Source: Brevibacillus_D fluminis_A (lineage in GTDB: Bacteria > Bacillota > Bacilli > Brevibacillales > Brevibacillaceae). From it: 64,000 bases of DNA. The DNA lies in NCBI RefSeq assembly GCF_052072235.1, contig NZ_CM125436.1, positions 3,404,001-3,468,000 of the forward strand, in the 5' to 3' direction. A program made the translations under genes and the position numbers. The notes under the pieces are model-generated. The model did not search any database. It saw only the letters and a list, made by a program, of their open reading frames with translations, and had not been told where the DNA came from. Shown one piece after another: positions 54,859 through 62,701 of this stretch (the stretch's first letter is position 1; the number at the start of each line of letters is the position of its first letter).

Positions 54859-55959
54859 TTAGTTTTTGACATAAAAGCCGCCCGGCAAACTCCGGATCAG
54901 ACCCTTTGTTTCCAGCATCAGCAAATGCTTGTTGAGCATGCGGGTACTCTCCGTTTTCACCAAGCCTGACAGCTGATTGAAATGGAGCGGCTCATGTGAG
55001 AGCAATGACAATATTTCCTGCTCTTCATCGTTTACCTTCGGTTTTTCGCGCAACGGGATGTGCACACCTGTGGCAAGCCGTCCGATCCACTCTTCCGCCA
55101 GATCAGCTGCATTTGTTACTAGCTTTGCTCCCTGTTTTATCAAATTATGCGGACCTACGCTCATTTCTGAAAAAATCGGCCCCGGCACGGCGAATACATC
55201 CCTTCCTTGCTCTAATGCGCAGTCAGCTGTGATTAAAGAACCACTTTTTTCCGCTGCTTCCACCACCAAGGTCCCGAGCGAAAGCCCGCTGATGATGCGA
55301 TTTCGTTCAGGAAAAAGCCCTGGTAGAGGGCTGGTGCCGTACGGATGTTCACTTACAATCAAGCCTTTTTCCTTGATTTGGGCAAAAAGCCCAGCGTTGG
55401 AGCGCGGGTAGACGATATCGAGCCCGCAGCCGAGCACGGCGATCGTCGCTCCTCCGGTTCGAATCGCTGTCTGATGGGCGATTGCGTCGATCCCGAGGGC
55501 AAGACCGGATACGATTCCTACCCCAAGATTCGACAGTTGTTCCGTCAAAAATTGACAGGCGGACCTTCCGTATGAAGTTGGCTTTCGAGCGCCGACGACA
55601 GCAACCAACGGTTTTTGCAGCAACGACAACTCCCCTTCATAAAACAGCAGCATCGGCGGGTCTGGAATTTCACGCAAACTCTCCGGAAACTCCGGATCAA
55701 GGATACAGATGAAGCGCTGTCCCGCCACGAGCCGTCTTTGTTTCTCCCGTTCGATTTGCTCGGGGACCAGTTGGGAGCGAAGAGCTGCGCCGATTGCTGG
55801 CGAGAGCTGCAACTCCCGGCACAATTCTTCTCGATCAAGCTGACCGATTACGGAAAAGCATCCATACATGTCAAACAGGCGCTGCAACGTCCGCCTTCCC
55901 ACCCCTTTTCGTATCCGTAACGAATAGAGCCAATCTCGTTCTAGCAGATTCTCTTTCAC
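54859..55959 (-). CDS. dprA: DNA processing protein DprA (Smf)
   Basis: DprA loads RecA on incoming single-stranded DNA in transformation. The 366-residue product has an N-terminal helical domain, the Rossmann-like DprA core (VAVVGARKPTSYGRSACQFL; GIVSGLALGIDAIAH; PERNRIISGLSLGTLVVEAA) and a winged-helix C-terminus. The GTG at 55959 follows GGAGG by about 10 nt. An ATG at 55977 would lie only a few bases after the predicted transcription start, so the GTG was chosen. Confidence 0.96.
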   Translation of the reverse strand: MKENLLERDWLYSLRIRKGVGRRTLQRLFDMYGCFSVIGQLDREELCRELQLSPAIGAALRSQLVPEQIEREKQRRLVAGQRFICILDPEFPESLREIPDPPMLLFYEGELSLLQKPLVAVVGARKPTSYGRSACQFLTEQLSNLGVGIVSGLALGIDAIAHQTAIRTGGATIAVLGCGLDIVYPRSNAGLFAQIKEKGLIVSEHPYGTSPLPGLFPERNRIISGLSLGTLVVEAAEKSGSLITADCALEQGRDVFAVPGPIFSEMSVGPHNLIKQGAKLVTNAADLAEEWIGRLATGVHIPLREKPKVNDEEQEILSLLSHEPLHFNQLSGLVKTESTRMLNKHLLMLETKGLIRSLPGGFYVKN

Positions 55960-55987
55960 TCCGCGCTCCCCCTCCATTTTTCTCTAT

Positions 55988-56016
55988 ATTATAGGAAGAG
56001 ACAGAAGCATTCGCAA
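55988..56016 (-). promoter_or_regulatory. Candidate sigma-A promoter for dprA
   Basis: TTGCGA (56016-56011) and a perfect TATAAT (55993-55988) are separated by 17 nt. Transcription would start around 55980, between the sucD terminator and dprA. Confidence 0.75.
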
Positions 56017-56047
56017 AAATATGAATCTTGCAAAGCGTTTTGGGCGT

Positions 56048-56074
56048 AAAAAAAGAAGACGGCAAAGCCGTCCC
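56048..56074 (-). terminator. Intrinsic terminator after sucD
   Basis: Minus-strand GGACGGC - 3 nt - GCCGTC is followed by TTCTTTTTTT, 17 nt after the sucD stop. It closes the sucCD operon before the dprA promoter. Confidence 0.88.
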
Positions 56075-56090
56075 CCTTTTCAAAAGTATC

Positions 56091-56993
56091 TTACTTGCTC
56101 ATTACTTTTTCCAGCAAGCCTTTTTCTTTCAATACTTCTACCAGCGTTTCACCGATCACTGCAGGTGTTTTCGCTACGCGAACACCGCAGGATTCCAGTT
56201 TCGCGATTTTTTCAGCTGCTGTACCTTTACCGCCGGAGATGATAGCACCAGCATGGCCCATGCGTTTTCCTGGAGGCGCAGTTTGACCGCCGATGAAGCC
56301 GATTACCGGCTTTTTCATGTTAGCAGCGATCCATTCAGCCGCTTCTTCTTCCGCTGTACCGCCGATTTCACCGATCATGATGACTGCTTCCGTGTCTGGA
56401 TCTTCATTGAACAGGCTCAGTACATCGATGAAGTTGGTACCGTTTACAGGGTCTCCACCGATACCAACCGCAGTGGATTGACCAATGCCGCGAGTGGACG
56501 TTTGGTGCACTGCTTCGTACGTGAGGGTACCGGAGCGGGAAACGATGCCCACTTTACCTGGTGTGTGGATGTAGCCAGGCATGATACCGATTTTGCATTC
56601 GCCTGGAGTGATAACGCCTGGGCAGTTAGGACCGATCAGGCGAGTCTTTTTGCCTTCCATGTAGCGTTTCACTTTGATCATGTCGATAACTGGAATACCT
56701 TCCGTGATGCAGATCACGAGGTCCAGCTCAGCGTCAACCGCTTCCATGATCGCATCAGCAGCGAATGGAGGCGCAACATAAATAACAGACGCGTTCGCAC
56801 CTGTAGCCGCAACCGCTTCCGCAACGGTGTTGAAAACCGGGATGCCTTCCACCTCAGTGCCGCCTTTGCCTGGTGTTACACCGCCAACCATTTGTGTACC
56901 GTATTCGAGGGCACCTTTCGCATGGAACAGACCAGTAGCACCAGTAATCCCTTGCGTAATTACTTTTGTATTTTTATTAACGAGGATACTCAT
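56091..56993 (-). CDS. sucD: Succinyl-CoA synthetase alpha subunit
   Basis: SucD with SucC interconverts succinyl-CoA and succinate with NDP phosphorylation in the TCA cycle. The 300-residue product has the CoA-binding GITGATGLFHAKGAL segment and the phosphorylated His in GKRMGHAGAIISGG. The ATG at 56993 follows AGGTGGG. It lies 134 nt after sucC. Confidence 0.98.
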   Translation of the reverse strand: MSILVNKNTKVITQGITGATGLFHAKGALEYGTQMVGGVTPGKGGTEVEGIPVFNTVAEAVAATGANASVIYVAPPFAADAIMEAVDAELDLVICITEGIPVIDMIKVKRYMEGKKTRLIGPNCPGVITPGECKIGIMPGYIHTPGKVGIVSRSGTLTYEAVHQTSTRGIGQSTAVGIGGDPVNGTNFIDVLSLFNEDPDTEAVIMIGEIGGTAEEEAAEWIAANMKKPVIGFIGGQTAPPGKRMGHAGAIISGGKGTAAEKIAKLESCGVRVAKTPAVIGETLVEVLKEKGLLEKVMSK

Positions 56994-57031
56994 CGCGTAT
57001 AGTTCCCACCTTTTCTTACGTATCGGTTCAT

Positions 57032-57069
57032 AAGAAAAACTTCTTGCCTTGCAAACGAATGTTTTTCTT
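57032..57069. repeat. Inverted repeat in the sucC-sucD gap, related to the hairpin near 19.3 kb
   Basis: AAGAAAAA (57032-57039) and TTTTTCTT (57062-57069) are perfect complements around a 22-nt centre. The first 15 bases, AAGAAAAACTTCTTG, are identical to 19278-19292. Confidence 0.5.
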
Positions 57070-57127
57070 CTGGTCCAACCAAGTCAGCGCGCTATTGCGC
57101 ATGCACTTTTTGGAACGATGAAAATGC

Positions 57128-58288
57128 TTACTTCACGAGAGCAACGATTTTCTCGGCACCATCAGCCATGGATTCAGCTGCTACGATGTTCAAGCCGGAT
57201 TCGTTGAGGATCTTTTTGCCCAGCTCAACATTCGTACCTTCCAGACGAACGACCAGCGGACGATCCAATTTTACTTGTTTCGCTGCACCTACAACACCGT
57301 TTGCAATGATGTCGCACTTCATGATACCGCCGAAGATGTTAACGAAGATCCCTTTTACTTTCTCATCGGACAAGATGATTTTGAAGGCTTCGGTTACTTT
57401 CTCTTCCGTCGCTCCGCCCCCTACATCGAGGAAGTTCGCAGGTTGACCGCCGTAGAAGTTAACGATATCCATTGTCGCCATCGCGAGACCTGCACCGTTT
57501 ACCATGCAGCCGATGTTACCATCAAGCGCGATGTAAGACAGATCGAATTTGGAAGCCTCAATTTCTTTCGGATCTTCTTCATCCAGATCGCGCAATGCCA
57601 CGATGTCAGGATGACGGAACAGCGCGTTGCTGTCGAAGTTCAGTTTGGCGTCCAGCGCCATCACTTCACCGTCGCCCGTTACAACCAATGGGTTGATTTC
57701 AGCGATCGAGCAATCTTTATCTACGAATGCTTGGTACAAGCTCATCATGAATTTAACCGCTTTGTTTACCAATGCGTTCGGAATGTTGATCGCATAAGCC
57801 AGGCGGCGCGCTTGGAACATATTCAGACCGGTTACCGGATCGATTACTTCTTTGAAGATTTTTTCCGGGCTATGTTCAGCCACTTCTTCGATTTCGGTAC
57901 CGCCCTCTTCGGACGCCATCATCGTAACGCGGCCCGTTGCACGGTCAACAACCAAACCTACATAGTATTCTTTCTTGATGTCGCAGCCTTGCTCGATCAA
58001 GAGGCGTTTTACTTCTTTACCTTCTGGGCCAGTTTGATGGGTAACCAGCACTTTGCCCAGGATTTGTTCCGCATATGTACGAACTTCATCCAGGTTTTTC
58101 GCAACTTTAACGCCGCCAGCTTTACCACGGCCACCCGCGTGGATTTGCGCTTTTACGACGCAAACGGAAGTTCCCAATGCTTTCGCTGCTTCAACTGCTT
58201 CTTCAACAGTGAACGCTACACGCCCATCAGGAACTTTCACACCGTACTGTCTCAGTATCTCTTTACCTTGATACTCATGAATGTTCAT
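57128..58288 (-). CDS. sucC: ADP/GDP-forming succinyl-CoA synthetase beta subunit
   Basis: SucC carries the ATP-grasp domain of succinyl-CoA synthetase. The 386-residue product starts MNIHEYQGKEILRQYGVKVP and has KAQIHAGGRGKAGGVKVAKN, the CSIAEINPLVVT metal site and FVNIFGGIMKCDIIANG in the CoA-ligase domain. The ATG at 58288 follows AGGAGG. It heads the sucCD operon. Confidence 0.98.
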   Translation of the reverse strand: MNIHEYQGKEILRQYGVKVPDGRVAFTVEEAVEAAKALGTSVCVVKAQIHAGGRGKAGGVKVAKNLDEVRTYAEQILGKVLVTHQTGPEGKEVKRLLIEQGCDIKKEYYVGLVVDRATGRVTMMASEEGGTEIEEVAEHSPEKIFKEVIDPVTGLNMFQARRLAYAINIPNALVNKAVKFMMSLYQAFVDKDCSIAEINPLVVTGDGEVMALDAKLNFDSNALFRHPDIVALRDLDEEDPKEIEASKFDLSYIALDGNIGCMVNGAGLAMATMDIVNFYGGQPANFLDVGGGATEEKVTEAFKIILSDEKVKGIFVNIFGGIMKCDIIANGVVGAAKQVKLDRPLVVRLEGTNVELGKKILNESGLNIVAAESMADGAEKIVALVK

Positions 58289-58313
58289 TCTCCATCCTCC
58301 TATGTCAGATCGT

Positions 58314-58334
58314 AGAGCAGATCAGCAGTGCTCT
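58314..58334. repeat. Hairpin in the sucC leader
   Basis: AGAGCA and TGCTCT flank a 9-nt loop about 30 nt upstream of the sucC start. The whole 58289-58501 gap holds no gene. A clear promoter was not found in it. Confidence 0.3.
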
Positions 58335-58501
58335 GACTCAGTGAGAAGGTTTCCAAGTTCTCCCCTGTGTCAAAATCCTGCCACAAATCTGTACAACAAG
58401 ACTATATTACGACATAATCTGCAAATATGGTAGTCCATTTCACTTCTAAAAATCTCGTTTCCTATATCCTTGCCCAATCTTGGGGTTTCCATGAATCGCA
58501 T

Positions 58502-59548
58502 TTATTTGCTGATAATCTGGCGATACTCTCGCAAAAACTCCTGCAATTCGGATTGTTGGTACATTTTCCCTTCATAGCGAAACGTGTCGCCGTAAACGCG
58601 GATCGTGTGCTCCGTATTCCCGGTCATCACACGCAAATAATAGGTTGGTGCAGTTGTTGGGGAAGGCGTCGATAAAGGGCGGGCGCGTTTCAATTCCCGG
58701 ACGGTTTCATGCAGCAACCCCATATACCGGCTTGATTCGGCCGGATCATAAGTCAAGGTGTCGGACATCCCTTCACCGGTTGGGGCGAGAATCACTTTTG
58801 TCGCTTGCAGCAACGGGTCAAATACATCCGGTACTCCCCCTTTTTCCGGCGGGAGCCAGTCCGCGACTGCGGAAAACAGATCCGTGGAAACCGTATAAAA
58901 CAAATGTTCTTTACCGAGTGACAATCCGATCAGGCTCGGGGAAAGGAGTTGGGCAGCAATCGCGCGTTCCGGCGTATTGATCACCAGCTGATAGCCGGGA
59001 TAGAGGGAGTATTGCAATGGTTCTGTGGTTTCAGAATAGGTTGCGGTTGTGAGCAGCTTGCTTATTTTTGCCGTTTCTTCATCGGTCGGAATGTAGTGCA
59101 GCTCCAAGTCAGTTGCAGCCACTTCCAGCGTACGAATATGAATTTGTTGGAAGACGGCCGCTGCCGTCTCTTTGCGAATCCAATGGTATAAAGCGTTCAT
59201 GGCTTCACCGCCAGGGCCGATTTCCAACACAAAAGGCGCCGATTGTGAACGGTAAACAATCAGCGTGAAGCGGGCATCGTCTGTTTTCAGCTTTTCAAGC
59301 TGTTGCGGCAAGAACGCCGCCATGTTCTCGGCGTTTTGCAAAAACTCATGTTTATTCAGGAAAATCTCCTGGCCATCGGTGGTCATAACCGATACTTTAT
59401 CAATCGTGCCGAACTGCTCTTGGATCATGGAAGTTGCATGGGAATCGTTGTCTGTCACAGGCTTCGTGGTACCTTCAGAGCAACCCGCAGAAATAGAACA
59501 TGCCAGTATCGCCAGGAACATCGTCCAAGCATGCAAGCAAGCCCTCAT
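58502..59548 (-). CDS. Putative lipoprotein of unknown function
   Basis: The 348-residue protein has a lipoprotein signal peptide (MFLAILACSISAGC, lipobox SAGC with Cys at residue 23) and a mature soluble domain with no recognised family. The C-terminal part has alternating strands (YYLRVMTGNTEHTIRVYGDT followed by FRYEGKMYQQSEL), resembling small substrate- or ligand-binding folds, but no function can be given. The ATG at 59548 follows AAAGGAGG. It lies downstream of the AlbA_2 gene. Confidence 0.75.
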   Translation of the reverse strand: MRACLHAWTMFLAILACSISAGCSEGTTKPVTDNDSHATSMIQEQFGTIDKVSVMTTDGQEIFLNKHEFLQNAENMAAFLPQQLEKLKTDDARFTLIVYRSQSAPFVLEIGPGGEAMNALYHWIRKETAAAVFQQIHIRTLEVAATDLELHYIPTDEETAKISKLLTTATYSETTEPLQYSLYPGYQLVINTPERAIAAQLLSPSLIGLSLGKEHLFYTVSTDLFSAVADWLPPEKGGVPDVFDPLLQATKVILAPTGEGMSDTLTYDPAESSRYMGLLHETVRELKRARPLSTPSPTTAPTYYLRVMTGNTEHTIRVYGDTFRYEGKMYQQSELQEFLREYRQIISK

Positions 59549-59617
59549 TGAGCGTCCTCCTTTCGTAATTCCCCCTGCTCCCTTTTGTATGATGCTTTTC
59601 TTTTGTCTCTTTTGCTT

Positions 59618-60517
59618 TTACAGCAAACCCAAACGGCGGCTTACTTCCGTACCAAGCTTGCGTTTCACGTAAATTTCACCGATTTGATGCGGATCGCGGA
59701 CGATGATGGAGCGATTATTCGTCCGAATGGAGACAAATTTTTCGTTGTTTTTGTCCAATCCGCAAATCAGCTCCGATCCTACTTCGACAAAAATGCACGC
59801 CACGTACTTATCATCGACTTTTTTGATCGAAATCTTGGGAAAAGGCGCCAAAAGCGGCGTCGTTTTGTCTTGAATATACTGAGTAATCGCGAGCATGTAT
59901 TTGTCTGGATCGCCGTAATGGGCCAACTCCTCATTGATGCCTGCGATCGTGTTATCGTTATTGATGCCAAGGTATAGGTTGCCGTTGTTGCTGTTCGCAA
60001 AGGCGACGACCGCTTTGATGATGGCGCTTTTGGAGTTGAGGAAGTCACGCTTGAATTCAATCATGTCGTTTTCCCCAATTTGTGTTGCCGTTAGCGGGTC
60101 ATCGATTTTGCCCAAATAGCGGAACCGGCTCAGTGCGCCCAAGCGATACACATATTCTTCAAAAATGTCCGCCGGCAAATTGATCTCTTCGATCGCGGCA
60201 TCGGAATTTTGCCACAGCTTGTAGGTTTGCGGGGAGAAGCACATATCGAACAGCACGTTGGTCCCGAGCGATTTGATATTCATGCCGATTGCCACCGCAT
60301 GGACTTGTGTCGGCTGATAGCTTTCCAATCCCTGCATCTCTAAAACACCGCTATGGATCAAAAAATCAAAATAACGGTTCGGAAGCGAGACGGCCGACTT
60401 GATCAATTCTCGCGTCTGATCGCCGTAAAGCGGTTTCGTTATGTGATAGAGATCAAAGAAAATCGTATCTTCAGTTGCATGATGAACAATGGCCAAAAAG
60501 TAGCATGGATTTCTCAT
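59618..60517 (-). CDS. AlbA_2 (Schlafen-type) domain protein
   Basis: The 299-residue protein has an unrecognised N-terminal part (about 1-150). An AlbA_2 domain follows at about 150-285 (MIEFKRDFLNSKSAIIKAVV, then AFANSNNGNLYLGINNDNTI), which has the family E-F-K and Asn-x-x-G-hydrophobic-Gly pattern. Relatives bind nucleic acids or nucleotides, and some act in regulation or in RNA cleavage; which applies here cannot be told. The usual C-terminal HATPase-like region of larger relatives is absent. The ATG at 60517 follows AGGGAG; a longer frame to 60580 lacks a site. Confidence 0.75.
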   Translation of the reverse strand: MRNPCYFLAIVHHATEDTIFFDLYHITKPLYGDQTRELIKSAVSLPNRYFDFLIHSGVLEMQGLESYQPTQVHAVAIGMNIKSLGTNVLFDMCFSPQTYKLWQNSDAAIEEINLPADIFEEYVYRLGALSRFRYLGKIDDPLTATQIGENDMIEFKRDFLNSKSAIIKAVVAFANSNNGNLYLGINNDNTIAGINEELAHYGDPDKYMLAITQYIQDKTTPLLAPFPKISIKKVDDKYVACIFVEVGSELICGLDKNNEKFVSIRTNNRSIIVRDPHQIGEIYVKRKLGTEVSRRLGLL

Positions 60518-60714
60518 AGCTCTCCCTATCATTGTGCGGAATCGTATTTTGAAAATAAGCGAACTTTGGTGCCAATTCATTTTGCAGCCAGAAAGATTCC
60601 CCCCTGACGATTCGGGTTCTTTCCGGCTGCAAGTTTTTCCATCCTTTCCAATAGCCGCTTACCATCATTCTCCGTGATAAGCAAATCGTACCATTCGCGT
60701 TTCCAGTCAGACAA
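60471..60714 (-). pseudogene. Short gene apparently broken at a G6 tract
   Basis: From a TTG at 60714 a 45-codon frame reads LSDWKREWYDLLITENDGKR, then LLERMEKLAAGKNPNRQGG, and stops at 60577. A protein-like sequence continues in another frame from the GGGGGG tract (about 60599-60604) as GESFWLQNELAPKFAYFQNT, then IPHNDRESYEKSM, to a stop at 60471. Loss of one G would join them into about 80 residues, overlapping the AlbA_2 start by 47 nt. The TTG has only AAGAAG as a site. It may be a real broken or variable gene, or chance. Confidence 0.35.
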
Positions 60715-60741
60715 GCTCTTCTTGCGTAAAAAACCTCGGGA

Positions 60742-61962
60742 TTAGCTCTCCACCTGCGTGATGGTGCGAATTGCCTTGCGACAGAACCACCCCAATGCCG
60801 CACCCGTAAAAATAAGAGCTGCCGCTATGTCATACGTCGCCCGGATGCCGAAATGGTCGGAAACATAGCTCAATCCGATTGCGGAAACGCCAAATGTGAT
60901 ATACGCCAATGCTGCCTGGGCAGACAATACTTTTGGTAGCAAATTCGTCGGGACGACCCGTTGGTATATCGTTTGTTTGGCGATTGCTTGCAGTTGATAA
61001 ACCGGCCCAAACAAAGCGGAGATGACAAGGGCCCAAACCGGAACACTGACATGGATGAAGCACAGTGTCAACAAGCCGGTGCAGAGCGTCCCGCCGATCA
61101 CGGTGACGAGAAGGCGGCTGTTCAACTGATTGGCGAGCGCGATCACGATCACACCACCGGCGATCGTCCCCAGAAAATAGCTCGCGTTGATAAATCCCCA
61201 CCACTGTTCACCTTGATGCAGCACTTCATTCACATAGACGAGCAGAATGGCAGCCATCCACACGCCACCCGCGATCCCTTCGAGAAAATCCATCGTCGTC
61301 AAAATGCGAATCGGCTTTATCGCCCAAATGTATGACCAGCCTTCTTTCAAGGAGTCACCCAGACCTGGTTTGTTCTTCTCCCGGGATCGTTCCGATTCCG
61401 GCAATCGGATGAAAAACAGTGAGAGGACAGAAAGCGAAAACATCGCAAAAGTGAGCCATAAAACGGTCGTGCCGCCCAACCAAGCAACGAGCACGCCCCC
61501 CATTGCCCAACCAGCCATTTGCACACTTTGATCGACCGTGGATAGTAGGCCATTGGCTCGCAGCAGCTGATCTTTTTCAACCAGCAGCGGGATCATCGCG
61601 TTTCTCGCAGGTGTCGTCCACCCATCAAGCAGCGCCATCAAAATAATAAATCCATACAACCCATACAATGGTGAGTGCGAGTCGATCTGCGTCGAGTAAA
61701 GCGTTAAACCCAAAAGCAAAATGGTCTGTCCAAGCTGTGAAGCGATAATGATGGAACGGAGCCGAAACCGATCCAGCAATAGCGGCGCCAAAATGCCGCT
61801 CGTAAACTGTGCCAAGCAACGAAGTGCAGGGAACATCGCCGTATAGACAGCTGTACCCGTAATCGTATAGACAAGCGTAATCATCGAGACAATGTAAAAG
61901 ACATCGCCGATATTAGCCAATGATTGGCCGGCGACAAGAAAACCGAACTGTTTTTTTCCCAT
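60742..61962 (-). CDS. Major facilitator superfamily transporter (EntS-like MFS_3 type)
   Basis: The 406-residue protein has about 11-12 hydrophobic segments and the MFS pattern GQSLANIGDVFYIVSM, SGILAPLLLDRFRLRS and ARNAMIPLLVEKDQLLRANG, typical of MFS_3 drug or siderophore exporters. The substrate cannot be predicted. The ATG at 61962 follows AGGGG. It lies upstream of the broken short gene and AlbA_2 gene and may be co-transcribed with them. Confidence 0.9.
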   Translation of the reverse strand: MGKKQFGFLVAGQSLANIGDVFYIVSMITLVYTITGTAVYTAMFPALRCLAQFTSGILAPLLLDRFRLRSIIIASQLGQTILLLGLTLYSTQIDSHSPLYGLYGFIILMALLDGWTTPARNAMIPLLVEKDQLLRANGLLSTVDQSVQMAGWAMGGVLVAWLGGTTVLWLTFAMFSLSVLSLFFIRLPESERSREKNKPGLGDSLKEGWSYIWAIKPIRILTTMDFLEGIAGGVWMAAILLVYVNEVLHQGEQWWGFINASYFLGTIAGGVIVIALANQLNSRLLVTVIGGTLCTGLLTLCFIHVSVPVWALVISALFGPVYQLQAIAKQTIYQRVVPTNLLPKVLSAQAALAYITFGVSAIGLSYVSDHFGIRATYDIAAALIFTGAALGWFCRKAIRTITQVES

Positions 61963-62068
61963 GAGGGTAACGCCCCTTACGTTCTCTATTTTGTATTGAT
62001 TTTGTTAATGAGATCGTAAAGGAGTCCTACACGGGTTTCGCCTCTTTCGTTCCAATAGTACAATTATT

Positions 62069-62088
62069 TTGAAACATTTATGATTCAA
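62069..62088. promoter_or_regulatory. Dyad-symmetric element in the gap upstream of the MFS gene
   Basis: TTGAA - CAT - ATG - TTCAA forms a 20-nt dyad with three mismatched pairs, about 110 nt upstream of the MFS gene and 77 nt upstream of the small plus-strand ORF. The flanking sequence may hold a plus-strand -10 (TATACC). It is a candidate operator between divergent units. Confidence 0.3.
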
Positions 62089-62511
62089 CTATACCAAGCA
62101 AAAGCGCAGGATTCAATCCTTTCATGCGATGAAAGGATTAGACGGGGATGGAGAGGTGAGATTCATGTTGCATTGCCATCCTTGGCATTTCCAGCGAAAA
62201 CAGGTGGATCAACCGGAATCATTTGCCCAGATTTGCGTAATTTTTTTGCACCTGATGCCTATTTTCTTTGCATGATTTGTGTCGACTTGTGGTTTTTGGA
62301 TCGGAATTTTATACGTTTGAAGCGTTTTGCGTACGTGGGGATGGGATGGCAGCATCTAAAAAACAAACATACGCTCGTGTTGGCTGCTGCTATGGAACAG
62401 GTGCTTGCGACAGAATTGGGTTTACCGAAGCGTCCGGTCTGTGAAGCCGTGGCGATAGTGGAGCAATTGAAATTTTTTCTCCTTGTTCGTCGGGAGAATG
62501 GCAGAGGGTAA
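62080..62511 (+). CDS. Open frame of doubtful status (143 codons)
   Basis: The ATG at 62080 has no ribosome binding site, and the first half overlaps a palindrome and a separate ORF with a good site (62165). The second half (KRFAYVGMGWQHLKNKHTLV onward, ending VRRENGRG) looks more protein-like, with a hydrophobic helix and a basic end. It is not recognised. It may be the distal part of a frameshifted gene starting at 62165. Confidence 0.25.
   Translation: MIQLYQAKAQDSILSCDERIRRGWRGEIHVALPSLAFPAKTGGSTGIICPDLRNFFAPDAYFLCMICVDLWFLDRNFIRLKRFAYVGMGWQHLKNKHTLVLAAAMEQVLATELGLPKRPVCEAVAIVEQLKFFLLVRRENGRG
62115..62139. repeat. Perfect 10-bp palindrome upstream of a plus-strand ORF
   Basis: AATCCTTTCA and TGAAAGGATT are separated by 5 nt. 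The element lies 26 nt upstream of the ATG at 62165 and just after a possible -10 sequence, a good position for an operator or a leader hairpin. Confidence 0.6.
62165..62275 (+). CDS. Small plus-strand ORF with a strong ribosome binding site
   Basis: GGAGAGGTGAG lies 4-5 nt before the ATG. The 36-codon frame reads MLHCHPWHFQRKQVDQPESF, then AQICVIFLHLMPIFFA and a stop. At codons 26-28 it contains T-TTT-TTG (62242-62248) in the correct phase for a -1 slip, which would continue in the frame ending at 62511 to give a product of about 115 residues. No family is recognised. Confidence 0.35.
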   Translation: MLHCHPWHFQRKQVDQPESFAQICVIFLHLMPIFFA

Positions 62512-62581
62512 GAAGTGGCCGATCAAGGGATACAAATAATCAAACAGGCACATGCTTCAAACCGCTGTAATTGTTACGCAT

Positions 62582-62618
62582 GAAAAAGAAAGGAGCGTAC
62601 GATGACATGTACGCTCCT
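62582..62618 (-). terminator. Intrinsic terminator downstream of the secreted propeller-like gene
   Basis: AGGAGCGTAC and GTACGCTCCT form a perfect 10-bp stem with an 8-nt loop, followed on the minus strand by TTCTTTTTC. It lies 84 nt after the gene's stop. Confidence 0.85.
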
Positions 62619-62701
62619 AGTATATGACTTGGAGGTAGGAAGATTACCAATCGGGATTCGCCGTTGATCTTTTCTTATCGGGCGATTATTTTTTTCTTTC
62701 C

